DNA of 12,281 nt from Planctomycetota bacterium. Lineage in GTDB: Bacteria; Planctomycetota; Phycisphaerae; Sedimentisphaerales; Anaerobacaceae. The notes beneath the pieces were generated by a model. The model was given only the letters and a program-made list of their open reading frames with translations, was not told where the DNA came from and searched no databases. A program made the translations under genes and the position numbers. Shown in pieces: positions 1 through 6,643 of the stretch; positions within the stretch are counted from its first letter, which is position 1; each line of letters starts with the position of its first letter. The stretch covers positions 1 through 12,281 of the forward strand of contig JADFHU010000080.1 in assembly GCA_022567055.1 (NCBI GenBank), read 5' to 3'.

Positions 1-300
1 CTGGGTCGCGCGGTCCTTCAGCCGCCGCGGCGTCGAAACCGGTTTCATCGTGAACGGGTCGAGACCGGTGTGATAGATCGAGGTGGCGACGTCCATCGGC
101 GCCGGAATGAAATCTTGGACTTGACGCGGCCGATATCCCCGTTGTTTCAAGAAAACCGCCAGCTCGATCATGTCTTCCACCGCACTGCCCGGATGACTCG
201 AGATGAAGTACGGGACGAGGTACTGCTCCTTGCCTGCTTTTTTTGAGGATTTCTTGAACGCCTTGTCGAAACGGGCGAAGTCGAACGAGGGGGCGCTTCC
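1..300 (-). pseudogene. C-terminal fragment of a YgiQ-family radical SAM protein
   Basis: Reading leftward from about 300, the frame gives PSFDFARFDKAF, then AGKEQYLVPYFISSHPGS, then GYRPRQVQDFIPAPMDVATS and YHTGLDPFT. These match the conserved stretch that follows the radical SAM barrel in YgiQ proteins, where the usual text is KEQYL(I/V)PYF(I)..HPG and QVQ.F.P.P...AT.MY.TG.(N/D)P. The radical SAM core with its CxxxCxxC iron-sulfur motif is absent: it would have to lie at 300 and above, where LysM coding is found instead. The fragment continues past the left edge, so its true end is not visible. The family assignment is by recognition of motifs, not by a search. As it stands the piece cannot be an active enzyme. 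Confidence 0.7.
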
Positions 301-1020
301 AAATCGCGGAAAGTGGATGTCCGGTTGATTTCGGCGACGAATGCGGACGTGAAATGGACCGTTGATCACCTTGATTTTTCGGCCCGCCTGCAGGTCCTCC
401 GGCCGTGGTATGTCGTTAATGGTCTGGAGAATCTCAGCCGGCACTTTGTGACGCTTGCCAATTCTTTCCAGTATATCGCCAGATTGGACCCTATAGGTCT
501 CGCAGAGAGAATCACCTGGGTAGACCTTCTCACTGAACAGCCACTTAGCGGACAGCTTTTCCATCTCATGCTGGATCCCGTCGCGTTGATCCGGTCCCAT
601 CTCCATGTTCATGAGCATGTCATTCAGTCGCTCTCTCAGGTCAACGACACGAGAGGGATCTTGGAGGTATTCGCTCTGCGCGGCCCGCATTACTTCCAGA
701 ACCTTGGGATTGTCCGGAATCTGCCGCGGCGGTTTGGTCGCCTCGGAGTCGTCGTCACGCACTCCCTGCCCGCTGACAGCTCCGGTTGCCGAGTGAACGA
801 GGTCGCCGCCGCCCACATTGGCGTCAGCGCCATGAATCGGGCGCAGATCCATCGCCGAAATGGTGTCCTCATTGGGAGAATCCGGTAGTAGCCGACTGAT
901 ACCGTAGGCGACTGCGGCCAGTACCAGGGCGACCACCACGTAGGTCCGCATGGGATTCGTCCCTCGGCGTTTTTTTTGAGTCCTAAATCGGCGACTTGAA
1001 CCTGAATAGCGGCGTGCCAT
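1..1020 (-). CDS. Membrane-anchored LysM protein fused in frame to YgiQ C-terminus (partial, runs off left edge)
   Basis: The frame opens at ATG 1018-1020 and stays open for 340 codons to the window edge. Residues 1-25 are strongly basic. Residues 26-42 form a membrane anchor, so the rest should lie outside the cytoplasmic membrane. Residues 43-100 are low complexity, 101-165 look helical, and 174-220 are a LysM domain (YRVQSGD, then ILERIGKRHKVPAEILQTIN, then DLQAGRKIKV). In relatives the next segment (GPFHV, residues 221-225) normally opens an L,D-transpeptidase domain that crosslinks peptidoglycan. Here it is lost: from about residue 243 the protein matches the C-terminal region of YgiQ radical SAM proteins. 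A membrane-anchored LysM protein fused to a piece of a cytoplasmic enzyme makes no functional sense. I read this as a deletion fusion or an assembly chimera. The gene sits 12 nt after the cyclo-ligase gene. The LysM call is firm; any function of the fusion is not. Confidence 0.75.
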   Translation of the reverse strand, partial: MARRYSGSSRRFRTQKKRRGTNPMRTYVVVALVLAAVAYGISRLLPDSPNEDTISAMDLRPIHGADANVGGGDLVHSATGAVSGQGVRDDDSEATKPPRQIPDNPKVLEVMRAAQSEYLQDPSRVVDLRERLNDMLMNMEMGPDQRDGIQHEMEKLSAKWLFSEKVYPGDSLCETYRVQSGDILERIGKRHKVPAEILQTINDIPRPEDLQAGRKIKVINGPFHVRIRRRNQPDIHFPRFGSAPSFDFARFDKAFKKSSKKAGKEQYLVPYFISSHPGSAVEDMIELAVFLKQRGYRPRQVQDFIPAPMDVATSIYHTGLDPFTMKPVSTPRRLKDRATQ

Positions 1021-1027
1021 CTGTACA

Positions 1028-1033
1028 CTCCTT
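1028..1033 (-). promoter_or_regulatory. Strong ribosome binding site of the LysM gene
   Basis: The minus strand reads AAGGAG seven bases before ATG 1018-1020, and its first A belongs to the TAA stop of the upstream cyclo-ligase gene. This decides the start of the LysM gene and suggests coupled translation of the two. Confidence 0.7.
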
Positions 1034-1638
1034 TAGCGTAATGAGCCTATATAGCGAGTTTCTGTGTCGGTGACCAGCATGTGCAGGGGCTGATCTGTCT
1101 CAACCGTCGGGACGCGGTCGACCCTCTGCTCGTGAAAGGCGAGTCCGCAACGTATAGCGCTTAGCCGGGCGCTCGCAAAAAAACGATCGTAGTGACCGCC
1201 GCCCTGGCCGAGTCGGTTTCCCTGGTCATCCATCGCCAGGAGTGGCGCAACCACCAGATCAATCTTGTCCACCGGAACCTGATCTTCGGAGACTGGGTTT
1301 CGTAGCCCAGAGACCTCTTCACTGAATCGGTCGCCCAGCGAATTCAGTCGAACGGGAAGCATGATACTCTCGGCCCAACGCATCTTGGGCACGGCAACGG
1401 CCTTCTTCTGTTCCCACGCTGCTTGTATGATTTGGCCCGTATCCACCTCGTACTCCAAAGAGAGATACACCATCACCACCGCTGCCTCCCGGAATGCCGG
1501 AGTCCCGATCAAATTGCGAGTTGCCAACGAACTCTTCTTCTGCCGATGCTCTGGTGACATCCGCCGCAAACGCCTGCGCACGACCCGGCGCAAGTCCGCT
1601 TTCAACTGCGAGGCCTCCCTATGCTCCAGCATGGTCAT
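1033..1638 (-). CDS. 5-formyltetrahydrofolate cyclo-ligase family protein
   Basis: 201 residues, the usual size for the family. The enzyme converts 5-formyl-THF to 5,10-methenyl-THF with ATP, returning a stored folate to one-carbon metabolism in the cytoplasm. The sequence shows the conserved nucleotide-binding signature GNRLGQGGGHYDRF at residues 140-153, a GLRNP segment at 111-115 in place of the common GIREP, and the C-terminal ETDQPLHMLVTDTE at 180-193, which matches the E..D.PLH.vvTe end of the family. The N-terminus has the basic KADLRRVVRRRLRRM helix with the lysine that contacts ATP in relatives. The start overlaps rarA by 20 nt. An alternative ATG two codons in (1630-1632) would shorten the overlap to 14 nt. 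The overlap points to one transcript with rarA, though no functional link is known to me. Confidence 0.9.
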   Translation of the reverse strand: MTMLEHREASQLKADLRRVVRRRLRRMSPEHRQKKSSLATRNLIGTPAFREAAVVMVYLSLEYEVDTGQIIQAAWEQKKAVAVPKMRWAESIMLPVRLNSLGDRFSEEVSGLRNPVSEDQVPVDKIDLVVAPLLAMDDQGNRLGQGGGHYDRFFASARLSAIRCGLAFHEQRVDRVPTVETDQPLHMLVTDTETRYIGSLR

Positions 1639-2986
1639 CGGTCCTACCCTGATCTTGTATCAATGATTGCAGGCTTTGTAAATACAGACGGATGTTTCTT
1701 TCACGCCCTCGATCTGTCGGCGAATAATAGGTCTCCGTGTGGTTGGGCAGGTACTCCTGCACGACAAAACCCCGGGGATCGTCGTGCGGGTAGTGATACT
1801 CTGCTGCGACACCGGCTTTCCCCGCGCCGGTGGAGTGACGATCCTTGAGATGAAGGGGAACCGGCTTGATGGGTTCATTTTCCACGGCATGCAGGGCCTT
1901 GAACATCCCCGCGGAGGAGGCATTGGATTTGGGGGCGCAGGCCACGTAAATGGCCGCCTGCGCCAGGGGAAGCTGCGCCTCGGGCAGGCCCACAAACTCG
2001 GCGATTTGCTGGGCGCTGGCGGCCAGGATCGTGGCCGTCGGATCGGCATTACCCACATCCTCAGCAGCACAGACCGCAATCCGCCGAGCGATAAAACGGA
2101 CCTCCTCTCCTCCGACGATCATACGCGCCAGCCAATAGAGGGTCGCGTCAGGATCGGACCCGCGCATACTCTTCTGAAACGCACTGGCCAGATCGTAATG
2201 CGTATCCCCTGTCCCATCGTAGGGTATGGCCTTGCGTTGCATCGACTCCTTGACCACCTTCAGGCCAATCTGCTTGGGCTCGGTCTGCCCCTGCGAGAGC
2301 ACGGCCACCTCGAGGGCCGTGAGCGCCTTCCGTGCGTCGCCGGCACAGGTGACGGCTAGAAACCTGAGCGCAGCAACGTCCACCTCTATCCGCTGCTTAC
2401 CTAAACCCCTATCAGTATCGGTAAGGGCGACCCTGAGCAAGTTGAGGACCTCTTCTTGGTTCAATGGTTCGAACTGGAACAGGGTGCTCCGCGAAACCAG
2501 TGCACTGTTCAGGGAAAAATAGGGGTTTTCGGTGGTGGCGCCGATGAGAGTCAGTATCCCTTCCTCCACATCCTTCAACAGCACATCCTGTTGCGCCCGG
2601 TTGAATCTGTGAATCTCATCGATGAAGAGAATCGTACGGCCCCTTCCCGTGGCCAGGCGGTCCTGAGCCGACGCGATAATCGCGCGAATGTCCGTGACGG
2701 AGGCAGAGGGCGCGCTGAGGGCAGAGAAGCTGGCTTTCGTTTTTCGGGCAATGACCCGCGCCAAGGAGGTCTTACCGACACCCGGTGGTCCACAGAAGAG
2801 CAAGCTCGTGAGCCGATCCGCACGCAACATGCGTGACAGCAACTTATCGGGGCCCAGGAAATGGCTCTGCCCCACGAAATCCTCAAGGACGCGCGGACGC
2901 ATGCGGAGCGCCAGGGGGGCCACGGCGGACAGATTTGCCTCTTCCACCGAGGAAAAAAGGCTCCTGGTTTCGTTGGATTCCGTCAT
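1619..2986 (-). CDS. rarA: Replication-associated recombination protein RarA (MgsA), AAA+ ATPase
   Basis: 455 residues, full length for the family. RarA is a homotetrameric clamp-loader-like ATPase that acts at stalled replication forks and binds single-strand-binding protein. Domains in order: N-terminal RMRPRVLEDFVGQSHFLG box (29-45), Walker A GPPGVGKT (66-73), Walker B ILFIDE with IHRFNRAQQDVLL (119-137), sensor 1 LIGATTEN (147-154), an arginine-finger-like VSRS (164-167), then the MgsA C-terminal region with PKSNASSAGMF, HLKDRH and the YHYPHDDPRGFVVQEYLP block. All catalytic motifs look intact. ATG 2984-2986 is the natural start and gives MTESNETRSLFSS, an N-terminus of the kind expected for RarA. 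No strong Shine-Dalgarno precedes it. It is the first gene of the leftward group rarA, cyclo-ligase, LysM protein. Confidence 0.96.
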   Translation of the reverse strand: MTESNETRSLFSSVEEANLSAVAPLALRMRPRVLEDFVGQSHFLGPDKLLSRMLRADRLTSLLFCGPPGVGKTSLARVIARKTKASFSALSAPSASVTDIRAIIASAQDRLATGRGRTILFIDEIHRFNRAQQDVLLKDVEEGILTLIGATTENPYFSLNSALVSRSTLFQFEPLNQEEVLNLLRVALTDTDRGLGKQRIEVDVAALRFLAVTCAGDARKALTALEVAVLSQGQTEPKQIGLKVVKESMQRKAIPYDGTGDTHYDLASAFQKSMRGSDPDATLYWLARMIVGGEEVRFIARRIAVCAAEDVGNADPTATILAASAQQIAEFVGLPEAQLPLAQAAIYVACAPKSNASSAGMFKALHAVENEPIKPVPLHLKDRHSTGAGKAGVAAEYHYPHDDPRGFVVQEYLPNHTETYYSPTDRGRERNIRLYLQSLQSLIQDQGRTDDHAGA

Positions 2987-3219
2987 GTCAGCGGTTCTGA
3001 AACGCTAGGCTCTGTCTGAAAACTCGATGGACAGGAAAGCGGTCTCCCGGCGAGAGACCCGGCACCTGCAATGGGTCAACGACTTTTTTCGAGGGTCACC
3101 GTATTCATACTATCGTCTGTTCCGCTTTTATTGAACCCCTATTTATTACCTCAAAAAGTACCCATTTTATCAAACGCCCCGCAAAGCATCAGCCGATGAA
3201 TCCTGTGTCAAGTCGGCTA
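2987..3219. other. Intergenic region between divergent rarA and the exported protein gene
   Basis: This stretch holds the control regions of two divergent transcripts. Its right part (about 3118-3180) is clearly richer in A and T than the genes around it, as expected just upstream of a strong promoter. A small hairpin, GGTCTC/GAGACC with a 7-base loop (3041-3059), lies in what would be the rarA leader; it has no T-run and I cannot give it a role. No convincing rarA promoter was found. I see no small gene. Confidence 0.5.
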
Positions 3220-3248
3220 TTGACAATATGGTGTATTTGAGTTATAGT
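3220..3248 (+). promoter_or_regulatory. Sigma70-type promoter of the exported barrel-like protein gene
   Basis: A perfect TTGACA (-35, 3220-3225), a 17-base spacer and TATAGT (-10, 3243-3248, five of six consensus bases) lie about 85 bases upstream of ATG 3333. Transcription should start near 3255, leaving a leader of roughly 78 nt. This is the best promoter match in the window and suggests strong vegetative expression. Confidence 0.75.
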
Positions 3249-3332
3249 AGTATATAGATACTGGGATATTTGAGATGGATTTGGGATCTTTGTGCGGGAG
3301 GCCGAGATCTGGATTTCAGAAAGGGAACTGTC

Positions 3333-3866
3333 ATGAAACGCTCTATTTTCATTGTTTGTGTACTCGCCCTGTTCACGTGTGACGCGTCTGCAGCTATCAA
3401 GCAGGGCGATTACGATTACGACTTCAACTTCAGATGGAGTTCGGAGAGCGGTGCCAATGGGGTAGCAGACAGGGATATCTTCGAGATTGGCCTCGGCGTC
3501 GCCAAACAGGTCACACGGCGGATCCAGCTCGGCATCGCCGTGGGACATGAAAGGAGAGAAGTCGGTTCCATTGAAGACACGGTCAACTACGTCGATCTCA
3601 AGTTTCGGTATCACATCTTCCCCGATGGGCTCTACGTACCCTACGTAGGAGGCCTTTACAGATGGTTTGACCGAGACCTGACCGGGGATCCGGCCCACAC
3701 GGACAGCGACACCGCCACAGGGCTGCTTCTAGGTGTTCGTCGCGAGATTACCAAGCACAACGACATCTACTTGGAGTTCCAGCACTTGAGCTATGGGAGC
3801 AACTGGCCCATTGACGTCAGTGACGGGAACAAGGTTCTTATCGGATTCATTCATCGAATCAGGTAA
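3333..3866 (+). CDS. Small exported protein, probable outer-membrane beta-barrel
   Basis: 177 residues from ATG 3333-3335, preceded by AAGGGA at a good distance (3321-3326). An upstream in-frame ATG exists at 3270 but would bury the signal peptide, so the later start is preferred. Residues 1-20 are a signal peptide (MKR, hydrophobic core, ASA cleavage site). The mature part alternates polar and nonpolar residues in strand-sized blocks, for example FEIGLGVAKQV, IQLGIAVGHER, YVDLKFRYHIF, YVPYVGGLYRW, ATGLLLGVRRE and DIYLEFQHLSY, as in small 8-stranded OmpA/OmpX-like barrels. It does not end in the aromatic residue common in proteobacterial barrels. It lies alone between minus-strand genes, with its own promoter and a hairpin behind it. 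Barrel topology is an inference; the ligand or role is unknown. Confidence 0.8.
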   Translation: MKRSIFIVCVLALFTCDASAAIKQGDYDYDFNFRWSSESGANGVADRDIFEIGLGVAKQVTRRIQLGIAVGHERREVGSIEDTVNYVDLKFRYHIFPDGLYVPYVGGLYRWFDRDLTGDPAHTDSDTATGLLLGVRREITKHNDIYLEFQHLSYGSNWPIDVSDGNKVLIGFIHRIR

Positions 3867-3914
3867 ATCGTCACACGTCTCGGTCTGTGCCCGGACCGAT
3901 TCACCAGTTTGCGA

Positions 3915-3950
3915 CCAAGGCTGTGGAGCCGACCCCACGGCTTGGCTTCT
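3915..3950 (+). terminator. Hairpin with short pyrimidine tail behind the exported protein gene
   Basis: CCAAGGCTGTGG (3915-3926) can pair with CCACGGCTTGG (3935-3945): about 11 pairs with one bulged G and one G-U pair, and an 8-base loop. CTTCTT follows instead of a clean T-run. It lies about 50 bases after the stop codon and before the next promoter. A likely but imperfect intrinsic terminator. Confidence 0.4.
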
Positions 3951-4020
3951 TCCAGACCGAGCATCAAACGCAACAGAAAACTCTGTCCCGGCACCTCGCA
4001 CGCACCCTGCCAAAAAACCC

Positions 4021-4049
4021 TTGGTTGCCCGGCCCATTTCCTGTAAAAT
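4021..4049 (+). promoter_or_regulatory. Possible promoter of the secreted unknown protein gene
   Basis: TTGGTT (4021-4026), a 17-base spacer and TAAAAT (4044-4049) lie about 60 bases upstream of ATG 4111. The -35 box is weak, the spacing ideal. Placed after the terminator-like hairpin, it would give the second gene its own transcript. Confidence 0.35.
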
Positions 4050-4110
4050 AGGCGTTCCAAGGGTGTTTTGTAAGCAAATTGGATCAGTCGTTTTCCTTCG
4101 AGGATACAGG

Positions 4111-4740
4111 ATGAAAAGCATGCTCAAGACAGCGTGGGCGGTGGTATTACTGTCCGCTGTTCTTTCCCACGCGGCACCAAAACCTGCTATCGTACAGGGA
4201 CCGCTGCTTTGGACGGCGGATGCCACCTTTGAACACCTCCAACAGATCGTCTATCAACCCAGCGAACAGAGCAAGCCTCGCCGTTTCTGGTATCTTATCC
4301 TGACGGTGAACAACAATACGGGCAAAGACATTGAGTTTTACCCTCAGTGCGATCTGATGACCGAATCCTTTGAGATTCTGCCGGCCGGCAAGCGGGTGCC
4401 CCAAGAGATTTTCGAAATCGTAGCAACGCTATACCGGGACAAATACCCTCTGCTGGTATCCCTGGCCGCCGCGGACAATCGCATCCTTCAGGGGGAGGAC
4501 AATGCGAGAGATATGGCCCTGATTTGGTCGGATTTCGACAGCGGCGCCAAAAACGTCAAACTATTCATCACGGGTCTGAGCAACGAGACGGCAGTCGTCA
4601 ACCCCCCGGGAACGGGAGACACCTCCCAGAGGGTCTATCTGAGGAAGACGCTCGAGTTACGCTACCACCTGAAAGGGGACGCTGCCTGGCGCTCCAACAG
4701 CGACATTGTGTACCGGGGCCATCAGTGGGTCATGCGCTAG
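4111..4740 (+). CDS. Secreted protein of unknown function, planctomycete-type
   Basis: 209 residues from ATG 4111-4113, with GAGG seven bases upstream (4100-4103). The open frame extends back to 3793, but the longer reading overlaps the previous gene and hides a clean signal peptide, so the later start is chosen. Residues 1-21 are a signal peptide (MKSMLK, hydrophobic core, SHA cleavage site). The mature protein is mainly predicted strand: RFWYLILTVNNNTGKDIEFYP resembles the opening of an immunoglobulin-like fold. It also has the distinctive blocks QCDLMTESFEI, RILQGEDNARDMALIW, KLFITGLSNET and YLRKTLELRY. I recall similar unannotated secreted proteins in planctomycetes, but no function is known to me. 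No catalytic motif or lipobox is visible. It converges on the prenyl synthase gene, with 11 nt between the stops. Confidence 0.8.
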   Translation: MKSMLKTAWAVVLLSAVLSHAAPKPAIVQGPLLWTADATFEHLQQIVYQPSEQSKPRRFWYLILTVNNNTGKDIEFYPQCDLMTESFEILPAGKRVPQEIFEIVATLYRDKYPLLVSLAAADNRILQGEDNARDMALIWSDFDSGAKNVKLFITGLSNETAVVNPPGTGDTSQRVYLRKTLELRYHLKGDAAWRSNSDIVYRGHQWVMR

Positions 4741-4784
4741 CCCAGGCTCCGTCACACCTCACGATGCCCCAGGAAATGGGCTAG
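4737..4784. terminator. Inverted repeat spanning the two convergent stop codons
   Basis: CTAGCCCA (4737-4744) and TGGGCTAG (4777-4784) are a perfect 8-bp inverted repeat with a 32-base gap. It covers both 3' ends of the convergent genes, so it could slow transcription from either side. There is no T-run, so this is a weak terminator call. Confidence 0.25.
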
Positions 4785-5765
4785 TTCGATGAACGCCCTC
4801 CCAGTGTCCGATTCATCGAGTCCCCCCAAAGCCGTGATGGCTCGGTCAATATGCTGATCCAGGATCTCGCGGGCATAGTCAAGGCACCCTCTCTCAAGCA
4901 GACACGCCTGGAGCGATGTCAAATCGAAGGTCAGGGATTCGAGGGAGTTAATGAGATCTTCCTGCTCCTGGGCGTCGCTCAGTTCCAAGAGACGAATGAT
5001 CGGCAGCGTGGCCTTGTTCTTGTGGATGTCACTCCCGGTAGACTTGCCAATCTGGCCTTGATCTCCCCAGATATCCAGCAGATCATCGGCGATCTGAAAG
5101 GCGATGCCGACGTGGAGCCCGTAGCGGGCTAGCGCCTCTACCTCGCCTGCCGTGCCACCCGCCAACATGGCGCCCAGGCGACAGCATCCCTCGAAGAAGG
5201 AAGCGCTCTTGTCACTGATGATCTCGAGGTATTGCGAGACCGTGATGTCCCAATCGGCGCAGGCCAGTGTCTGACGCAGCTCCCCCCGACAGACGAGTGA
5301 GGTGGTCCTGGCCACGACCCGCGCACACTCGGTCGGCAGTTCCGTACAGAGGTTGAATACGACCGTCAGCAGGTAGTCGCCCAAGAGGATGGCTGTCTCG
5401 TTGCCCCACATGGCGTTGGCGGTGGGCTGAGCCCGCCGTTGCGGGCTTTGATCGATGACGTCGTCATGCAGCAGGGTCGCGAAATGAAGCATCTCCATGA
5501 CGGCACTGCCCTTGATGTGGTCCGGCTGCACGCCGTTGCAGGCCCTGCCGGCCAGCAGGACCAATCCCGGACGAATCATCTTACCGGTCCGTGCGGTCAC
5601 ATGTTCCAGCAGCGGCTCCAAGTCTGCGATCTGCATGTCATTCCGCACGTGGGCATCGATGCAGGTCTTGACCCGGTCCATCTCCTCGCGCACGGCTGCC
5701 AAGGCGGACACTTGCGCGTAGGAGTCGTACTTTGAACTATCCTGATAGACCTTGGGCATAATCAA
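4752..5765 (-). CDS. Long-chain polyprenyl diphosphate synthase
   Basis: A trans-isoprenyl diphosphate synthase of about 335 residues. It extends an allylic diphosphate with isopentenyl diphosphate to make the side chain of quinones or a related lipid. Visible signatures: GKMIRPGLVLLA (61-72) with the IPP-binding Lys and Arg; first aspartate-rich motif LLHDDVID (98-105) followed by RR (110-111); GDYLL (129-133); and second aspartate-rich motif FQIADDLLDIWGD (223-235). Small residues before the first motif (Ala at -5, Thr at -4) are the pattern of long-chain rather than C15 or C20 enzymes. The reading can start at TTG 5763-5765, but ATG 5757-5759 two codons later is more likely. Either start overlaps the 3' end of ilvE (29 or 23 nt) and has a weak ribosome site, so translation is probably coupled. 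Exact chain length cannot be told from sequence. Confidence 0.92.
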   Translation of the reverse strand: MIMPKVYQDSSKYDSYAQVSALAAVREEMDRVKTCIDAHVRNDMQIADLEPLLEHVTARTGKMIRPGLVLLAGRACNGVQPDHIKGSAVMEMLHFATLLHDDVIDQSPQRRAQPTANAMWGNETAILLGDYLLTVVFNLCTELPTECARVVARTTSLVCRGELRQTLACADWDITVSQYLEIISDKSASFFEGCCRLGAMLAGGTAGEVEALARYGLHVGIAFQIADDLLDIWGDQGQIGKSTGSDIHKNKATLPIIRLLELSDAQEQEDLINSLESLTFDLTSLQACLLERGCLDYAREILDQHIDRAITALGGLDESDTGRAFIELAHFLGHREV

Positions 5766-6603
5766 AGAATCGCTTTCTTAGTAACTTGGTGATCGGGCCC
5801 GGTCGACCCGCGCCAATCCTGCGTCCGTCGATCTCGACGATGCCAATGACTTCAGCAGCCGTGCCCGTGAGAAAAAACTCCTCACTCACGTAGAGATCGC
5901 AACGTGTCAGGTCTCTTTCAACCACCTCCAGCCCCTCTTCCTGGGCCAGGCAGATGACCACACGCCGTGTGATGCCCGCCAGGGAACCGGCCGAGACCGG
6001 TGGTGTGTAAATGACGCCCCCCTTGACGACAAACACGTTGTCCCCGGTGGCCTCTGCCACATTGCCCTGATGGTTGTACATGATGGCTTCCATCACGCCG
6101 TGATCCAGGGCCTCGATCTTGGCCAAGATATTGTTGAGGTAGTTGAGGCTTTTCACCTGAGGCGGCAGGGCCATGGGATGGTTCCGCATGGTGGACGCGC
6201 TGATGATCTTCATCCCCTGCTCATAGAGTTCTTCCGGATAGAGCTGGATGGTACTGGCGATGATAATGACCATGCCCCGTTTACAGACCAAGGGGTTCAA
6301 TCCCAGGGTGCCCGTGCCGCGCGTGACCACGAGACGGATATAGCCATCCACGATGCCATTGGCCTCGACCGTCTGCTGTATCGCCCCCAGGAGTTGGGCC
6401 TTGCTCATGGGGTGGGTCAATCGAATCGCCAATGCCGACTCGAAGAGCCGATCGAGGTGGGCGTCCAACTCGAATAGTTTGTGGTTGTAAACGCGGATGC
6501 CCTCGAACACACCATCGCCATAGAGCAACCCGTGATCAAAGACAGAGACCTTCGCATCCGCCTCCTCAACGAGTGCATCGCCCAACCAAACCTTCAAGCC
6601 CAT
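5737..6603 (-). CDS. ilvE: Branched-chain amino acid aminotransferase (class IV, PLP)
   Basis: 288 residues, the usual length of the compact IlvE subtype. The enzyme swaps amino groups between glutamate and the keto acids of valine, leucine and isoleucine. Signatures: FDHGLLYGDGVFEGIRVY (22-39), RGTGTLGLNP (95-104), the PLP lysine K151 in QVKSLNYLNNILA, VAEATGDNVF (182-191) with its cofactor-binding glutamate, and the C-terminal FFLTGTAAEVIGI typical of branched-chain enzymes. D-amino acid aminotransferase and ADC lyase are close relatives, but the EGIRVY and TGTAAEV motifs favour IlvE. Start ATG 6601-6603 is preceded by GGAG eight bases upstream. It follows lolD by 40 nt and overlaps the prenyl synthase, so it is part of the same transcript. 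Confidence 0.93.
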   Translation of the reverse strand: MGLKVWLGDALVEEADAKVSVFDHGLLYGDGVFEGIRVYNHKLFELDAHLDRLFESALAIRLTHPMSKAQLLGAIQQTVEANGIVDGYIRLVVTRGTGTLGLNPLVCKRGMVIIIASTIQLYPEELYEQGMKIISASTMRNHPMALPPQVKSLNYLNNILAKIEALDHGVMEAIMYNHQGNVAEATGDNVFVVKGGVIYTPPVSAGSLAGITRRVVICLAQEEGLEVVERDLTRCDLYVSEEFFLTGTAAEVIGIVEIDGRRIGAGRPGPITKLLRKRFFDYAQGLSG

Positions 6604-6643
6604 ACGGATTGCTCCAAAAACAAGGCCACAGCACTAGGAACGG

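Noticed and set aside
313..888. Plus-strand frame of 191 codons near the left end
   Set aside because: It is the antisense shadow of the LysM coding region, which has a strong ribosome site and recognisable domains.
3041..3059. Hairpin GGTCTC/GAGACC in the rarA leader as a riboswitch or attenuator
   Set aside because: Only six base pairs, no T-run, no competing structure and no leader peptide were seen.
3333..3392. Lipoprotein signal (cysteine at residue 16 of the barrel-like protein)
   Set aside because: The residues before the cysteine (LFTC) do not form a lipobox, and a good signal peptidase I site (ASA) follows.
3793..4110. Longer N-terminus of the secreted protein gene starting at 3793
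   Set aside because: It would overlap the preceding gene, cover the terminator-like hairpin and promoter, and place a clear signal peptide in the middle of the protein. ATG 4111 has its own ribosome site.
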